Shown here in pieces: positions 50,251-59,566 of a stretch of DNA of 64,000 nt. Source of the DNA: DUQX01 sp050948825 (lineage in GTDB: Bacteria; Bacillota; Dethiobacteria; DTU022; UBA8154). The notes below the pieces were generated by a model, which was not told the origin of the DNA, searched no databases, and worked only from the letters and a program-made list of their open reading frames with translations. Position 1 is the stretch's first letter; each line of letters starts with the position of its first letter. A program made the translations under genes and the position numbers. Location of the stretch: NCBI GenBank assembly GCA_050948825.1, contig JBMNEO010000010.1, forward strand, positions 67,651 to 131,650, in the 5' to 3' direction.

Positions 50251-52620
50251 TTGCATTCCCCCACCCGGAGATATAAAGCAGATTCGCACAGAATTTTTAA
50301 TTACATATTAGTATTTTTGCTGCTGCTATCCGTTGTATCCGCTCTATACGCCGCCGCTCTTTTCCACTCCCCCTCCAAAGATATGCACGAGCTGGAGATC
50401 ACCGTGCGCTACAGCGACGTGGAGATCTTTGCCGCCCGCGCGGGTCTCACTATCGATGAAACCCTGCGATATTTAAAGGAACGCGGAGTGACCTCCATCG
50501 GGGTCGCCGAGTACTACCTCTGGAAGCTGCGGCGCGATCCCGGCTGCTACGTTCTCAGCAACCTGGAGCTTGCCGGCGAGCTCTCTTACAACCCGGAGCT
50601 TTTCCCCTACCGTGAATTCCTGGAAGATGCCGTATTGAACTCCGGGCTTTCCTTTGGGGACTATGTCGTCTTCATGCCCGCAGGTTCATGGGCCGACCAG
50701 GTCTGGGAGCACCTGCAGGAACTTTACGAGGTGGAGCTTCCGGGGAGATTTAAACTGGAGAAGCGGGCCGGTGAGGGTATGGCCCTTTATCTGATCAAGG
50801 GAGCCACTTACGATAACCTTACGCATCTCAGCCTGGGGGCAAAACCGCAAGAGCTGGAACGGATAGCCGCCACCGGCCTTTTCATCAACCCCTACCTGAG
50901 CGAGCGCCGGATTGAAACCGCCGCTACCGCGGAGCAGATGCTCTCAACTTACGACAATTACCCCCTTTCCGCTGCTGTTTTCGAGGGTGGCAGGGTTCCG
51001 GGGGACCCTTCATTTCTGCGGCAAACAGCAGAAGCCCTGCAGAAAAGGGGTATCCCCGGGGTGATCTACGAATACAGCCAGTTTCCTCAGGGGATGGAAA
51101 AACTTGCCGCACTCCTGGATTACAACCTGCTTGTCATGCGTCCCGGGAAGGCCGTTGACCGCCCGGAGACAGTCATTAACGGCATCAGGGAGCGGCGGGT
51201 GCAACTGCTGGAGCTGGCGATCAGAAATTATCTTCCCCAATCAGGCGGGGAAGACCTGCGGGAAAGGTTGTCCCTGCAGTTGGAACTCCTCCTGAGCGAG
51301 CTGGAAAGAAACGGCTATGCCCCGGGAAAAGCGCAGGTTCTGGTGCCCCAACGCTTGCCGGGAGCGCTTTATGCAGTCATGGCTGCGGGTGTTATCTCGC
51401 TGCTGCTACTACTGTTGCAGGCCTTCCTTAACTGGAAGCCCATCTTCAAGCTCGGCCTCCTGCTTCTGGGTTTGCTTTTTGCCTGCATTTTTTTCCGCTG
51501 GAACGCCGTGCTGGCCGGTCAGGCCTTTTCGCTTCTCGCGGCGCTGCTTTTTCCCCTGTACTGCGCCCTGCTCCTCTTTTTCTCCGCCTTTGAGGTTTCC
51601 GCCTTCAAAAACAGGGATGTTCCGCTCCACCCTGCTGCGAGCGGAGACGGGGCCGGGGGTTGCTCCCCAGGAAAAACAAACCCCCCGGTACGGCGAAAGG
51701 CGCTTCCGAAAACCGGCGGCCTCATATTGCACTCGCTTGCACGCGTTCTGCTAATATTTTTGCTTTCGCTGGCGGGCGGGTTGCTGGTGCACGGTTTGTT
51801 GACTGCGCCCCCGTTTTTTCACGGCATGGAGCTTTTCCGCGGCGTTAAGCTCATGTACTCCCTGCCCCTGGGACTGGCCGTGCTCGCAGCCTGCACGATA
51901 CTGGCTTTTATGGAAAGCAGTGGCCCAGCCGCTGGAACCGCTAACAGAGGACAAATACCTGAAGATCGAGCTTCCAGAAAAAATTTTCATAAACGGGATC
52001 AGCGCCTGCAGGATTATCAAGAAAATACAACCGAAGTAAGCCACATCGGTGAACGTAAGGGTGCAGGCACAGCAGGCTTTTGCGGGTCCTTTTCACTGTT
52101 TCCCCCGCAACTGTCCCGGGAGCGCAAGAGCGCCTTCTTTGGCTTCCTGCGCCGCCTGCTGAAGCGGCCGGTGACGCTGGGGGACCTGGCGCTGCTCGCT
52201 GCCATCCTTGCAGCAGCTTATTTCTACCTTACCCGCACCGGTCATGTTTTGGAGATATCTTCCGCCGAAGATGCCATGCGGGGAGGCCTGGAACGCCTCT
52301 TCGGCGTCCGTCCCCGCTTTAAGGAATTTGCCCTGGGGTATCCCCTGGCGATCCTCGGTCTCTACCTGCTGGGGAGCTCCACTTCCACTAAAAGAATCTT
52401 CAGGACCCTGGCCTTTGCTTTTCTGGCAGCCGGGACGTTGGCGCCGATCTCCGTCGTGAATACATTTGCACATATCACGGCTCCCGCGGACCTCTCGCTG
52501 CTGCGCAGTTTCCACGGGTTTTGGCTGGGCTGCCTTGGAGGGCTAATTTTAATTTTTATCTGGAAAGGCTTAACCCTGCTGCTTTCCGGATGGCAGAGGC
52601 AGAGGAATAAAAAAATATAA
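50251..52620 (+). CDS. DUF5693-family multi-pass membrane protein (paralogue 2)
   Basis: About 789-792 residues: N-terminal helix, extracytoplasmic domain (about 35-370) and eight or nine C-terminal transmembrane helices, the same order as the gene at 30864. Shared blocks include RPRFKEF and the NTF-H motif near the end. A low-complexity loop (about 480-500, Pro/Gly/Lys) lies where paralogue 1 has its collagen-like stretch. The TTG at 50251 has AAGGAG nine bases away; an ATG at 50242 is almost joined to that site. Its neighbours (surface proteins, ligases) suggest a role in a surface polysaccharide. Confidence 0.78.
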   Translation: MHSPTRRYKADSHRIFNYILVFLLLLSVVSALYAAALFHSPSKDMHELEITVRYSDVEIFAARAGLTIDETLRYLKERGVTSIGVAEYYLWKLRRDPGCYVLSNLELAGELSYNPELFPYREFLEDAVLNSGLSFGDYVVFMPAGSWADQVWEHLQELYEVELPGRFKLEKRAGEGMALYLIKGATYDNLTHLSLGAKPQELERIAATGLFINPYLSERRIETAATAEQMLSTYDNYPLSAAVFEGGRVPGDPSFLRQTAEALQKRGIPGVIYEYSQFPQGMEKLAALLDYNLLVMRPGKAVDRPETVINGIRERRVQLLELAIRNYLPQSGGEDLRERLSLQLELLLSELERNGYAPGKAQVLVPQRLPGALYAVMAAGVISLLLLLLQAFLNWKPIFKLGLLLLGLLFACIFFRWNAVLAGQAFSLLAALLFPLYCALLLFFSAFEVSAFKNRDVPLHPAASGDGAGGCSPGKTNPPVRRKALPKTGGLILHSLARVLLIFLLSLAGGLLVHGLLTAPPFFHGMELFRGVKLMYSLPLGLAVLAACTILAFMESSGPAAGTANRGQIPEDRASRKNFHKRDQRLQDYQENTTEVSHIGERKGAGTAGFCGSFSLFPPQLSRERKSAFFGFLRRLLKRPVTLGDLALLAAILAAAYFYLTRTGHVLEISSAEDAMRGGLERLFGVRPRFKEFALGYPLAILGLYLLGSSTSTKRIFRTLAFAFLAAGTLAPISVVNTFAHITAPADLSLLRSFHGFWLGCLGGLILIFIWKGLTLLLSGWQRQRNKKI

Positions 52621-52725
52621 TTTGCTGTAGCTAAAAAAATTATTATCGTAAATAAATGGTATCTTTCTTACGTTAAATTACGTTATACTTTGTAGGAAGG
52701 GCCTTAATGAAATATTTATTGCCAT

Positions 52726-52755
52726 AAATTTCCCGGATAACCGGGAAATTTTTTT
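52726..52755 (+). terminator. Terminator after DUF5693 paralogue 2
   Basis: AAATTTCCCGG pairs with CCGGGAAATTT, loop ATAA, followed by TTTT. It closes the transcript of the preceding gene. Confidence 0.8.
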
Positions 52756-53163
52756 ATAATTTTTCAGGAAGGCGTAACCTTTAATGGGAAGTTAACGTTA
52801 TTAATTAGTGAGGTTGGAAATGAAAGCAAAAATAATCATTGCAACCTTTTTACCTCTTTTAAAGTATTTCTATCCAGAATAACCAGAAAAAGCAGGATAA
52901 TTCATTTTTAAGTAGAATTAGAGAATATTGGACTCTTTTCCGGCGAATGCCGGAATTAAGTAACCACCGGCAGGCCTATGGCTCCAAAAGGGTCCAAGGG
53001 CGTTTTCTCACTTAAACTGTCGGTCCAAAAAAGGAAACAAGTTTTAGCGTAGAACATTAAAGGGGGGATGCTCGGAGAAAGGTAAGAGTTACGTGAAGAG
53101 GTATTCGTTTTTTGTGGGTTATTATTGTTAGGATTGAGTTTAAATTAAAAGGAGGAAATAACA
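52756..53163 (+). other. Long leader of the stalk-domain surface protein
   Basis: About 410 bases without a standard gene. A 20-codon frame MKAKIIIATFLPLLKYFYPE starts near 52820. TTCCGGCGAATGCCGGAA near 52939 is a perfect 7-bp hairpin, followed by paired GGCAGGCC/GGCTCC-type segments. The leader may be a riboregulator; the c-di-GMP riboswitch core was not found. The surface-protein RBS GGAGGAAATAAC ends it. Confidence 0.4.
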
Positions 53164-55311
53164 TTGAGTATTAAATCGCGTAAATTATTTGCGATTCTTC
53201 TCATCGCTATGATGATGATGACCCTGTTGCCGATGACAGCGTTTGCCGCATCGGATAACACTGTAAACAGGGTACCGCAGGTAGCTAAGGATGAAATTTT
53301 TGATGATGCAGATACAGCTCCATTTCTAAGGATTAAAGAAAAAAATACAGGTGATTTTACTAGCGGGGATTATTTTGAGCTATCACTAACTAATGCAGAG
53401 TGGTTAGCCGGAGCAGTTGCTGCAATAAATGCTGAAAATGCAGGCGTTAATGCGGAATCTATTTCGAAAAAGCTTGTGGGGATAACTATTACTGATAATC
53501 CTGAAGCCCAGATAATCATTAAAGTTCCCCTTATTACAAAAATTACTGCAGAAGGCGAAGCAAAGGTAACAGTTGATCCCCGTGACAGTGCAGTCTCGTC
53601 GGGGAGTTACGTCTTTGCCGTAGCCGCAAAAGGCGCGACAATTACTACCATTGAAAAAGTAAATAAGTTCGGTGGCAGATACGGAGACCTGGCAACCATG
53701 CGTATCGATGAAACCAGTATCGGTGCGCTGGGCAGTGAAGAACAAGTTATTAAATTCAAGCTCCCCCCGAAATATTCCTGGGGCTCAACAGCTGGTGTTA
53801 TAATCACCACAAAAGGCGGGTTAACAAATTCCACAGCTGATAATGTTGCAGTTGAAACAGATAATAAGAGGACATTAACATTTGATTTTGATCCGAGCAC
53901 TAAAGATGGCGGTGCCCGCGGTTCGATCTTTATCAAAGGACTAAAAATTGTTGCTGACAGAGATGCGCCTTACGGCGATGTCGTGCTCGATGTGGATGGA
54001 GACGAAATAACAGCAGACGAATTAGTAGTGGCCCAGCACTTGGATTATAACGTAGATGTGTCTGTGGAAGAAGTAAAGGAACTTGTTGCTGGCATGTGGG
54101 ATCAGAAGACTGCCGAAATTACTATTGAAGAAACGCTTGAGGATTCCTTAGTTCCCGGCAGGGAAATTGCTGTTATCTTCCCTGAGTGGGTTAAGGTAGC
54201 TGATATAATTGGCGAAGAAGATTATGACTCGGAAATTGAAGTTGGCAGCAGGCAAAATGAAATATTCATCGAAGTTGACGATGAAGACGAAGGTTCAGGT
54301 GGAAAGATAAAGTATGAATTCGAGTTGAAGTTAAGTATTGAGGCTGATAAAAGCGGTGATATCGTTGCCGAATTCAGCGGCGCCGGCATGGAAACACAAG
54401 AAGTGGTTATTGCCAAAGCTGTAGCCCCGGTAACTGCTGAAGTAGCTGCTACAGACCTGAAGATAGGTGTGCAGAACCAAGCCGCACCGGATATCATCAT
54501 CACAGAGACTGCCAAGGCAAGGATCGATGACCAGTATGAACATTGGGATGGAGATTTAGTTAAACAGATAACAGTATCATTGCCTAAAGGTATTGAGTTC
54601 GCTTCCACTCCTGATGTGGAAGTAACCGACGAGGGCAACCTTGAAATTGGCAAAGCAAAACTAACGAACGAGAAACGTACACTTGTAATTCCCGTTTCCT
54701 CCAGCAGCACAAAAGGGTCTACGATTAAAATATCAAATGTCAAGCTGACTCTGGACCGCACGGTTCCCGAAGGGGAATTTAAGGCAAAAATTGGTGGAGG
54801 CGCTCTTGTTAAAAATGATGATTCCGATGCAACAATTAAAACGGAAGTAGTATTTGCGAAGGATAATGTCGTGAGCTTCGTTTTTGCAAACGTTATTACC
54901 CCTGCTCCAGGTGAAACTCGTGCAACAACAACATTCACCATCGGCAGCACAAGCTATACCGTTGAGGAAAATAAAGTTGCCATCGAGAAAACCATGGACG
55001 TTGCGCCGTATATCAAGGACGGCCGCACCTACCTGCCGGTCCGTTTTGTTGCCGAAGCGCTGGGCGTAACCGAAGACAATATCCTCTGGGATCCCGTTAC
55101 CCGTAGTGTCACAATCTTTAAGGGAGACCGCATTGCCCAGATGACCATTGACAGCACTACCCTACTAGTGAATGGTGTTGAGCTTACCATGGACGTAGCA
55201 CCCGAAATTACCAATGGCCGCACCATGTTGCCTGTCCGCTGGATGACCCAGGCGCTTGGAGCAACCATCGCATGGGATGCTGAAACCCAAACGGTAACTG
55301 TTACCCAGTAA
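53164..55311 (+). CDS. Surface (S-layer-like) protein with C-terminal stalk domain
   Basis: 715 residues. The signal peptide (residues 1-28, MMMTLLPMTAFAA ends it) is followed by about 550 residues of beta-rich repeats with strong acid content and then two copies of the copper-amine-oxidase N-terminal-like 'stalk' domain (about 615-715; DGRTYLPVRFVAEALGV and NGRTMLPVRWMTQALGA). Stalk domains are found in cell-surface proteins of Clostridia. TTG start after GGAGGAAATAAC. Low Cys and high Thr/Val/Lys content and the abundant leader suggest a major surface protein. A terminator and a second stalk protein follow. Confidence 0.8.
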   Translation: MSIKSRKLFAILLIAMMMMTLLPMTAFAASDNTVNRVPQVAKDEIFDDADTAPFLRIKEKNTGDFTSGDYFELSLTNAEWLAGAVAAINAENAGVNAESISKKLVGITITDNPEAQIIIKVPLITKITAEGEAKVTVDPRDSAVSSGSYVFAVAAKGATITTIEKVNKFGGRYGDLATMRIDETSIGALGSEEQVIKFKLPPKYSWGSTAGVIITTKGGLTNSTADNVAVETDNKRTLTFDFDPSTKDGGARGSIFIKGLKIVADRDAPYGDVVLDVDGDEITADELVVAQHLDYNVDVSVEEVKELVAGMWDQKTAEITIEETLEDSLVPGREIAVIFPEWVKVADIIGEEDYDSEIEVGSRQNEIFIEVDDEDEGSGGKIKYEFELKLSIEADKSGDIVAEFSGAGMETQEVVIAKAVAPVTAEVAATDLKIGVQNQAAPDIIITETAKARIDDQYEHWDGDLVKQITVSLPKGIEFASTPDVEVTDEGNLEIGKAKLTNEKRTLVIPVSSSSTKGSTIKISNVKLTLDRTVPEGEFKAKIGGGALVKNDDSDATIKTEVVFAKDNVVSFVFANVITPAPGETRATTTFTIGSTSYTVEENKVAIEKTMDVAPYIKDGRTYLPVRFVAEALGVTEDNILWDPVTRSVTIFKGDRIAQMTIDSTTLLVNGVELTMDVAPEITNGRTMLPVRWMTQALGATIAWDAETQTVTVTQ

Positions 55312-55329
55312 CAGGTGTTATTTGAGAAC

Positions 55330-55367
55330 GATACAAAAAGGGCTCCTGAGGGAGTCCTTTTTGTATC
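55330..55367 (+). terminator. Terminator of the surface protein gene
   Basis: GATACAAAAAGG and CCTTTTTGTATC are exact complements with an inner CTCC/GGAG; the stem encloses T-rich bases suitable for termination. Confidence 0.7.
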
Positions 55368-55414
55368 ATGCGCTCTCATCTATCGAAGGATTCTATCAAA
55401 AAAGGAGGATAATC

Positions 55415-56230
55415 GTGTTTCTTAAAAAAAATAAACTTTTGATTGCAGGTATAATTATCGGGTGCTTATGCGCTTTGCCTGCAGGTGTCCTGGCAAATGC
55501 GAGCGGTTTTGTGTCCGCGTTCTTGGACGGTGCTGTTACTTTCCAATTTGACGGGAAGGAGCAGGCACTGCCTGATGGGTACACTGTTTTGAACTATGAA
55601 AACCATACCTATGTTCCGGCGCGTTTTGTGGTAGAACGGCTAGGGGCTTCAGTGGTCTGGGACGGAACGCACAAAGTTGTCAGGATAAATACTCAACCCT
55701 GCCAGGAATGTGTTGCGCTTAATAAAGAAAAACAGGAACTGGAGAAGGCAGTAAAGGAACAAGAAGAAAAAATAAAAGCACTGGAGCAGGAAATAAAGGA
55801 TTTGGAAGAGCAAACAGAGAAAGAAGAACCCAGTGCTGAAGGGCAGCCCGACGGCAATTATCAGAAGCTTCCCATTAGCAGGGTGTTGACGGATATGAAT
55901 ATTGCAATAACAGGCTTGGTAGAGGAAGACTATTATACCCGTATTTATCTTGAGGTGGAGAATAAAAAATCAGTACCGCTGCAGCTTTTGCATACTAGCG
56001 CTTCAGCTATCGTGGATGGGGAGAAATACTTGGCCAGTGATATGCTGCATTTTACACCTGATGGAAGATGGTACCACGATATTCTTGAAGAAGAAATTAA
56101 AGATGGATATATACTTCTGCCGCCTATTCCTGAAGACAACAAGGAAATGTATCTTGAATTGACCTTCCTCTATAACGATGCCAGCCAGGATACAACAACA
56201 GTGGAATTTTATATTCGTCTTGATTCTTAG
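55415..56230 (+). CDS. Stalk-domain protein with coiled coil
   Basis: About 271 residues. An N-terminal segment (LLIAGIIIGCLCALPAGVLA) is a signal peptide or anchor. A single stalk domain (about residues 35-95, YENHTYVPARFVVERLG) follows, then a charged coiled coil (about 105-150, KEKQELEKAVKEQEEKIKAL) and a beta-rich tail. GTG 55415 is used because it has AAAGGAGG and lies at the start of the hydrophobic run; the frame is open 31 codons upstream through the terminator. Possibly a surface or envelope-linking protein. Confidence 0.78.
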   Translation: MFLKKNKLLIAGIIIGCLCALPAGVLANASGFVSAFLDGAVTFQFDGKEQALPDGYTVLNYENHTYVPARFVVERLGASVVWDGTHKVVRINTQPCQECVALNKEKQELEKAVKEQEEKIKALEQEIKDLEEQTEKEEPSAEGQPDGNYQKLPISRVLTDMNIAITGLVEEDYYTRIYLEVENKKSVPLQLLHTSASAIVDGEKYLASDMLHFTPDGRWYHDILEEEIKDGYILLPPIPEDNKEMYLELTFLYNDASQDTTTVEFYIRLDS

Positions 56231-56265
56231 CCGGAAATTGTCTGTGAATTGTTGGGGGTTTATTT

Positions 56266-56745
56266 GTGAAGATAGGTAAAAACAGTTTCATTATCCTGTT
56301 AATAATTACACTGCTGGGAACTGGAGGGTATTATGCATTCAGGGATAGGGTACAGCTTGGCTTGAATAATAGGATTGCTTACAGCCTTGAATTGAACAGG
56401 GAGGCGGCAGAGCCCTTTTCAGAGAGTAAATATGCTGAAGCCCGGGAGCTGCTTTTAGAATCCCTATCCCTGAATAAACTCAATCCCCATACTTTTGCTT
56501 GCCTGGCTTTCGTAGAACAGAACCTGGGTAATAGCCAGCAGGCTTATGAGCATTTTGTCAGCACCTTGAATATGGAAGCCACATCGGTTGAGATAATAAG
56601 CAACCTGGCGGAGTTATTGATCGAAAGCGGCCATTATGCCGAGGCGGAGAGGTACCTTAAATACGGCTTACAGGACTATGCTGAGAGCGAGATCCTGCTT
56701 GAGCTGCTGGATAATGTAAAAAGTCTTAAAAAAGGCAACAATTAA
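56266..56745 (+). CDS. TPR-repeat protein with N-terminal anchor
   Basis: 159 residues. An N-terminal hydrophobic helix (SFIILLIITLLGTGGYYAF) and then three or four tetratricopeptide repeats (YAEARELLLESLSLNKL, LGNSQQAYEHFVSTLNM, HYAEAERYLKYGLQDY). TPRs are protein-binding platforms. GTG start. It lies 13 bases ahead of the O-antigen-ligase-like gene and is likely translated with it; the second ligase-like locus (61237-63833) has a similar TPR domain fused to its end. Confidence 0.8.
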   Translation: MKIGKNSFIILLIITLLGTGGYYAFRDRVQLGLNNRIAYSLELNREAAEPFSESKYAEARELLLESLSLNKLNPHTFACLAFVEQNLGNSQQAYEHFVSTLNMEATSVEIISNLAELLIESGHYAEAERYLKYGLQDYAESEILLELLDNVKSLKKGNN

Positions 56746-56757
56746 GCTGGTTTTTGG

Positions 56758-58413
56758 GTGATAATAATGGATGATAAAGAACTGCGGATCTTTTCTCTAA
56801 GGTCAGCTATGATTTTTCTGTATATTGTTGTGGTTGCCGTTATTCCTCTCGCGCTGCGGGCGCGGATAGTGAGCTTCACATCTCCTGTCGAGACCTGGCG
56901 CCGTCTGGAATCTAAAACAATAACAGAGGTGTTTGCGCAGTTCAGGCTTGAGCTGCTTATAATAGCCACGGTTTTAATTGTTATTACGGCTTTGTTAAAG
57001 TATTATTATGAGGACGAAAAAGATAAGCTTGCAAGCAGCTATGCCGATTATCCCCTGCTTGTATTTGCTGCACTGGTGATTTTGTCAAGCTTGCTCAGCC
57101 CGTACATAAATTTGGCCTTCTGGGGTTTCTATAACCGGGGGGAGGGGGCCTTTGCCTATCTCTCCTATATCTTTATCTTTATTGTTGCTGCCAATTTTAT
57201 TAATGCTGAGAAAGATAAAAAGATCATTTTTTACGTTGCGCTGGCAGCGGGGCTGCTGCAGTCTTTGCTTGCTGTTACCCAATTCTTTGGCTTTGATGTG
57301 TTAAAAAGCGAACTGGCCATGCGGTTATTTGTGCCGTCGAGGTACCTGCCTTATGTGGAGGATATTGAGTTCATGTTCAGAAACAAAGGTGCCGGGGCAA
57401 CTATAAACCCCAACTACATGGGCGGGTACATGGCGATGATTTTCCCGATGATCTTTGTCAGGTACCTTTATTCCCGGACAGCCAGGGAAACGGCAATCTG
57501 GATGGCTGCCCTTATTATCGGACTTACCGGGTTTTTCGCTCCAACAAGTATGGCTGCTTTTATTGCCGGGGGGATAGCGATCATTTTCTTTTTGGTTATC
57601 TCCAGAAAGGATGCCGGGAAGTATAATAAAAAGCTCATTGCAACCATCGTTATATTAATCGTTATTATAGGCATTTCTGAGCCCCTTACAGGTGGTGCAA
57701 TCGGGAGAAAAATATCCGGGTTTTACAGGAATTCCTTTGTGCTAATCCGTGAAAGAATGGATGAAGGAGTAACTTTACGACAGGATTTTTCCGGAGATGT
57801 CGCTGCCGGGGGGTCTGAAGGAAAAGAAATTGTGATATACCGCAATCCCCTGGACACTTTCGCCAGCAATCGCGGTTATATATGGAGAAAGTCCCTGGAA
57901 ATGATGAAAGATAATCTTTTAATCGGCAGCGGGCTGGATACATTTGTTTACAACTTTCCTCACTGGGACCCGCATAGGGACCACAGCGTTTACCGGATTG
58001 GGCTTCTTATTGACAAACCGCATAACACCTATATACAGATAGCTACAGGCGTAGGGGTGCTGGGACTTTTCGTCTACCTTTTTGTCCTTGGCCGGCATCT
58101 ATTTTATTATCTGCGTATATACCGGCTGAGGGGGGTAAAGGAAGAAAGCGATCTGATCATGCTGGCGCTTTTTATCGGCTGGGTGGGGTATCTCATCCAG
58201 GGATTGAGCAACGATAGTGTATTATCCAACGCTCCTGTTTTCTGGGCTCTTTTCGGGATCAGCGTGAACTATGTTAAAAATGCTATGATTATTGAAAAGG
58301 ACGTTATCCGGAAGAAACCCGGGGGCAAGATAAACCTTGATGAACGGTTGAAACCGCCTCCGGAGGAGAAAACGAAGGGGCAGAAAGGAACAAAAAAGAA
58401 GAAAAAGAAATAA
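56758..58413 (+). CDS. O-antigen ligase/polymerase-like (Wzy_C) membrane protein
   Basis: 551 residues with 10-12 transmembrane helices and a Lys-rich C-terminal tail (KGQKGTKKKKKK). The periplasmic loop contains the hallmark GSGLDTFVYNFPHW with the nearby DKPHNTYIQIATGVG of O-antigen ligase (Wzy_C) proteins. It joins a lipid-linked glycan to a polymer or protein. In Gram-positive-lineage cells such proteins act in S-layer protein or wall polymer glycosylation. The product likely works with the TPR partner just upstream. Confidence 0.85.
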   Translation: MIIMDDKELRIFSLRSAMIFLYIVVVAVIPLALRARIVSFTSPVETWRRLESKTITEVFAQFRLELLIIATVLIVITALLKYYYEDEKDKLASSYADYPLLVFAALVILSSLLSPYINLAFWGFYNRGEGAFAYLSYIFIFIVAANFINAEKDKKIIFYVALAAGLLQSLLAVTQFFGFDVLKSELAMRLFVPSRYLPYVEDIEFMFRNKGAGATINPNYMGGYMAMIFPMIFVRYLYSRTARETAIWMAALIIGLTGFFAPTSMAAFIAGGIAIIFFLVISRKDAGKYNKKLIATIVILIVIIGISEPLTGGAIGRKISGFYRNSFVLIRERMDEGVTLRQDFSGDVAAGGSEGKEIVIYRNPLDTFASNRGYIWRKSLEMMKDNLLIGSGLDTFVYNFPHWDPHRDHSVYRIGLLIDKPHNTYIQIATGVGVLGLFVYLFVLGRHLFYYLRIYRLRGVKEESDLIMLALFIGWVGYLIQGLSNDSVLSNAPVFWALFGISVNYVKNAMIIEKDVIRKKPGGKINLDERLKPPPEEKTKGQKGTKKKKKK

Positions 58414-58428
58414 AACTTTTCCGAGAAG

Positions 58429-58473
58429 TTGCCCGGGATGATTATTACGCGGAAAAACAGAATATAGAGCTGC
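58429..58473 (+). pseudogene. 45-bp remnant of a TolC-family gene
   Basis: This 45-bp stretch matches 60375-60419, within the TolC-family gene, at all but a few positions (TTGCCCGGGATGATTAT and ACGCGGAAAAACAGAA are shared). In one frame it reads VARDDYYAEKQNIEL, matching LARDDYNAEKQNKEL. The frame stays open to about 58500. It appears to be the last piece of a second TolC-like gene that once followed the ligase gene. Confidence 0.7.
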
Positions 58474-58591
58474 GCCATCGATTTGGCCTCTACGCCATAT
58501 AAAGATGATGTAACCGATACTGTTGCTTCAGATAATAATAACCGGCAAAAGATGTTATTGCCGGCAGGGAAATCTGATAATCTAATATAGA

Positions 58592-59566
58592 CTATTTCAG
58601 TCTTTCAATATCTTCTCTGGAGAGGCCGGTGTACCTCATTATTTTGGCAATTTCTTCACCATCCGAAAGCATTTGCCTGGCAATTTCAATGTTTCTTTTT
58701 TCCATTCCCTTTTCCATTCCCTTTTCCATTCCCTTTTCCATTCCTTCGTTTTTAGCATCTTCCAAAGATTTTTTGATTACTCTTTCCACGTTGGAGATCA
58801 TTTCTTCCACCTCCTCGATGCGTGTTTTTTTTAGGATATCGGTAATTTCCTCCTTCTTTTCTGAGGATAGGCCACGTGTTAAAATATTTTCCGCCCAGGA
58901 AATAAATAGTCTAAACTCTTCCGGCTCCATTTGCCTGATGGTTTTTACCAGCTTTTTTAAGCTCTTAATAATTTCTTCAAGATTTTTTGCCTGATCAAGT
59001 AAAAACACTGCTCCGATCACACCAGAAAGTGTAAGCAACTCTTCTTTGTCGTAGGAGTGGACATTAATCAGGATATATTGGAAATCCAGCACATGGTCTT
59101 TAAATAATTCATAGCTGTCCAGTGTTTCTTTGAAGTTAAGAGGGACAGTCCACTTTGCCTGGCCGTTGTAAAGGACTATGGGGATGATTGCTGGCAGGCG
59201 AAAGCTTTTGCGCTCTGCTTCTTTTAAAGGGATGTTTTTGAAAATATCTCGCCAGATTTCATTCATGTATAAAAGAAGGCGGTAGGGGATCAGGAAATCT
59301 ACTGTGGATTGCAGCTCCATCAGTACGTAGAAAATGATATCTTTGTCTTTTAGTTTGGTGCGGTAAATCAGATCTGCTTCCTTGTTTTGGAAATCTTGCA
59401 GAATAACCGACTTATCGATCCTTACCAGGTTAGTCTCATCAACCTGCTCAGCCCAACCGATTTTAACAAAGCTTCTGATAAGTTGCTTGAAAGCTTTTTT
59501 ACTGGCCAGCAGGTATTTATAGCCGGTATCGTGTGGCGTATGTATCTGTTCCTGGTTTCCTGACAT
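58592..59566 (-). CDS. Rpn-family recombination-promoting nuclease / PD-(D/E)XK transposase-like
   Basis: 324 residues. The core has KEADLIYR (catalytic Asp) and VLMELQSTVDF (ExQ) around residues 60-90, then LLYMNEIWRDIFKN. The C-terminus contains five EGMEK units (12-bp repeat 58698-58745) before the conserved RQMLSDGEEIAKIMRYTGLSRE. Family members are DNA nucleases linked to recombination and often copied within genomes. Start ATG with AAGGAG at eight bases. A 5'-truncated relative lies at 49384-50010. Inserted between the TolC remnant and the TolC gene in antisense. Confidence 0.85.
   Translation of the reverse strand: MSGNQEQIHTPHDTGYKYLLASKKAFKQLIRSFVKIGWAEQVDETNLVRIDKSVILQDFQNKEADLIYRTKLKDKDIIFYVLMELQSTVDFLIPYRLLLYMNEIWRDIFKNIPLKEAERKSFRLPAIIPIVLYNGQAKWTVPLNFKETLDSYELFKDHVLDFQYILINVHSYDKEELLTLSGVIGAVFLLDQAKNLEEIIKSLKKLVKTIRQMEPEEFRLFISWAENILTRGLSSEKKEEITDILKKTRIEEVEEMISNVERVIKKSLEDAKNEGMEKGMEKGMEKGMEKRNIEIARQMLSDGEEIAKIMRYTGLSREDIERLK
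58698..58745. repeat. 12-bp coding repeats in the Rpn gene
   Basis: Four tandem units of TTTTCCATTCCC (complement GGGAATGGAAAA), encoding the repeated GMEK. Such a tract can change copy number by slippage without breaking the frame. Confidence 0.85.

Noticed and set aside
52900..53060. Cyclic-di-GMP riboswitch upstream of the surface protein
   Set aside because: The conserved GEMM core blocks (GGGCAAA and GGGACGCAAAGCC) are not present on either strand.
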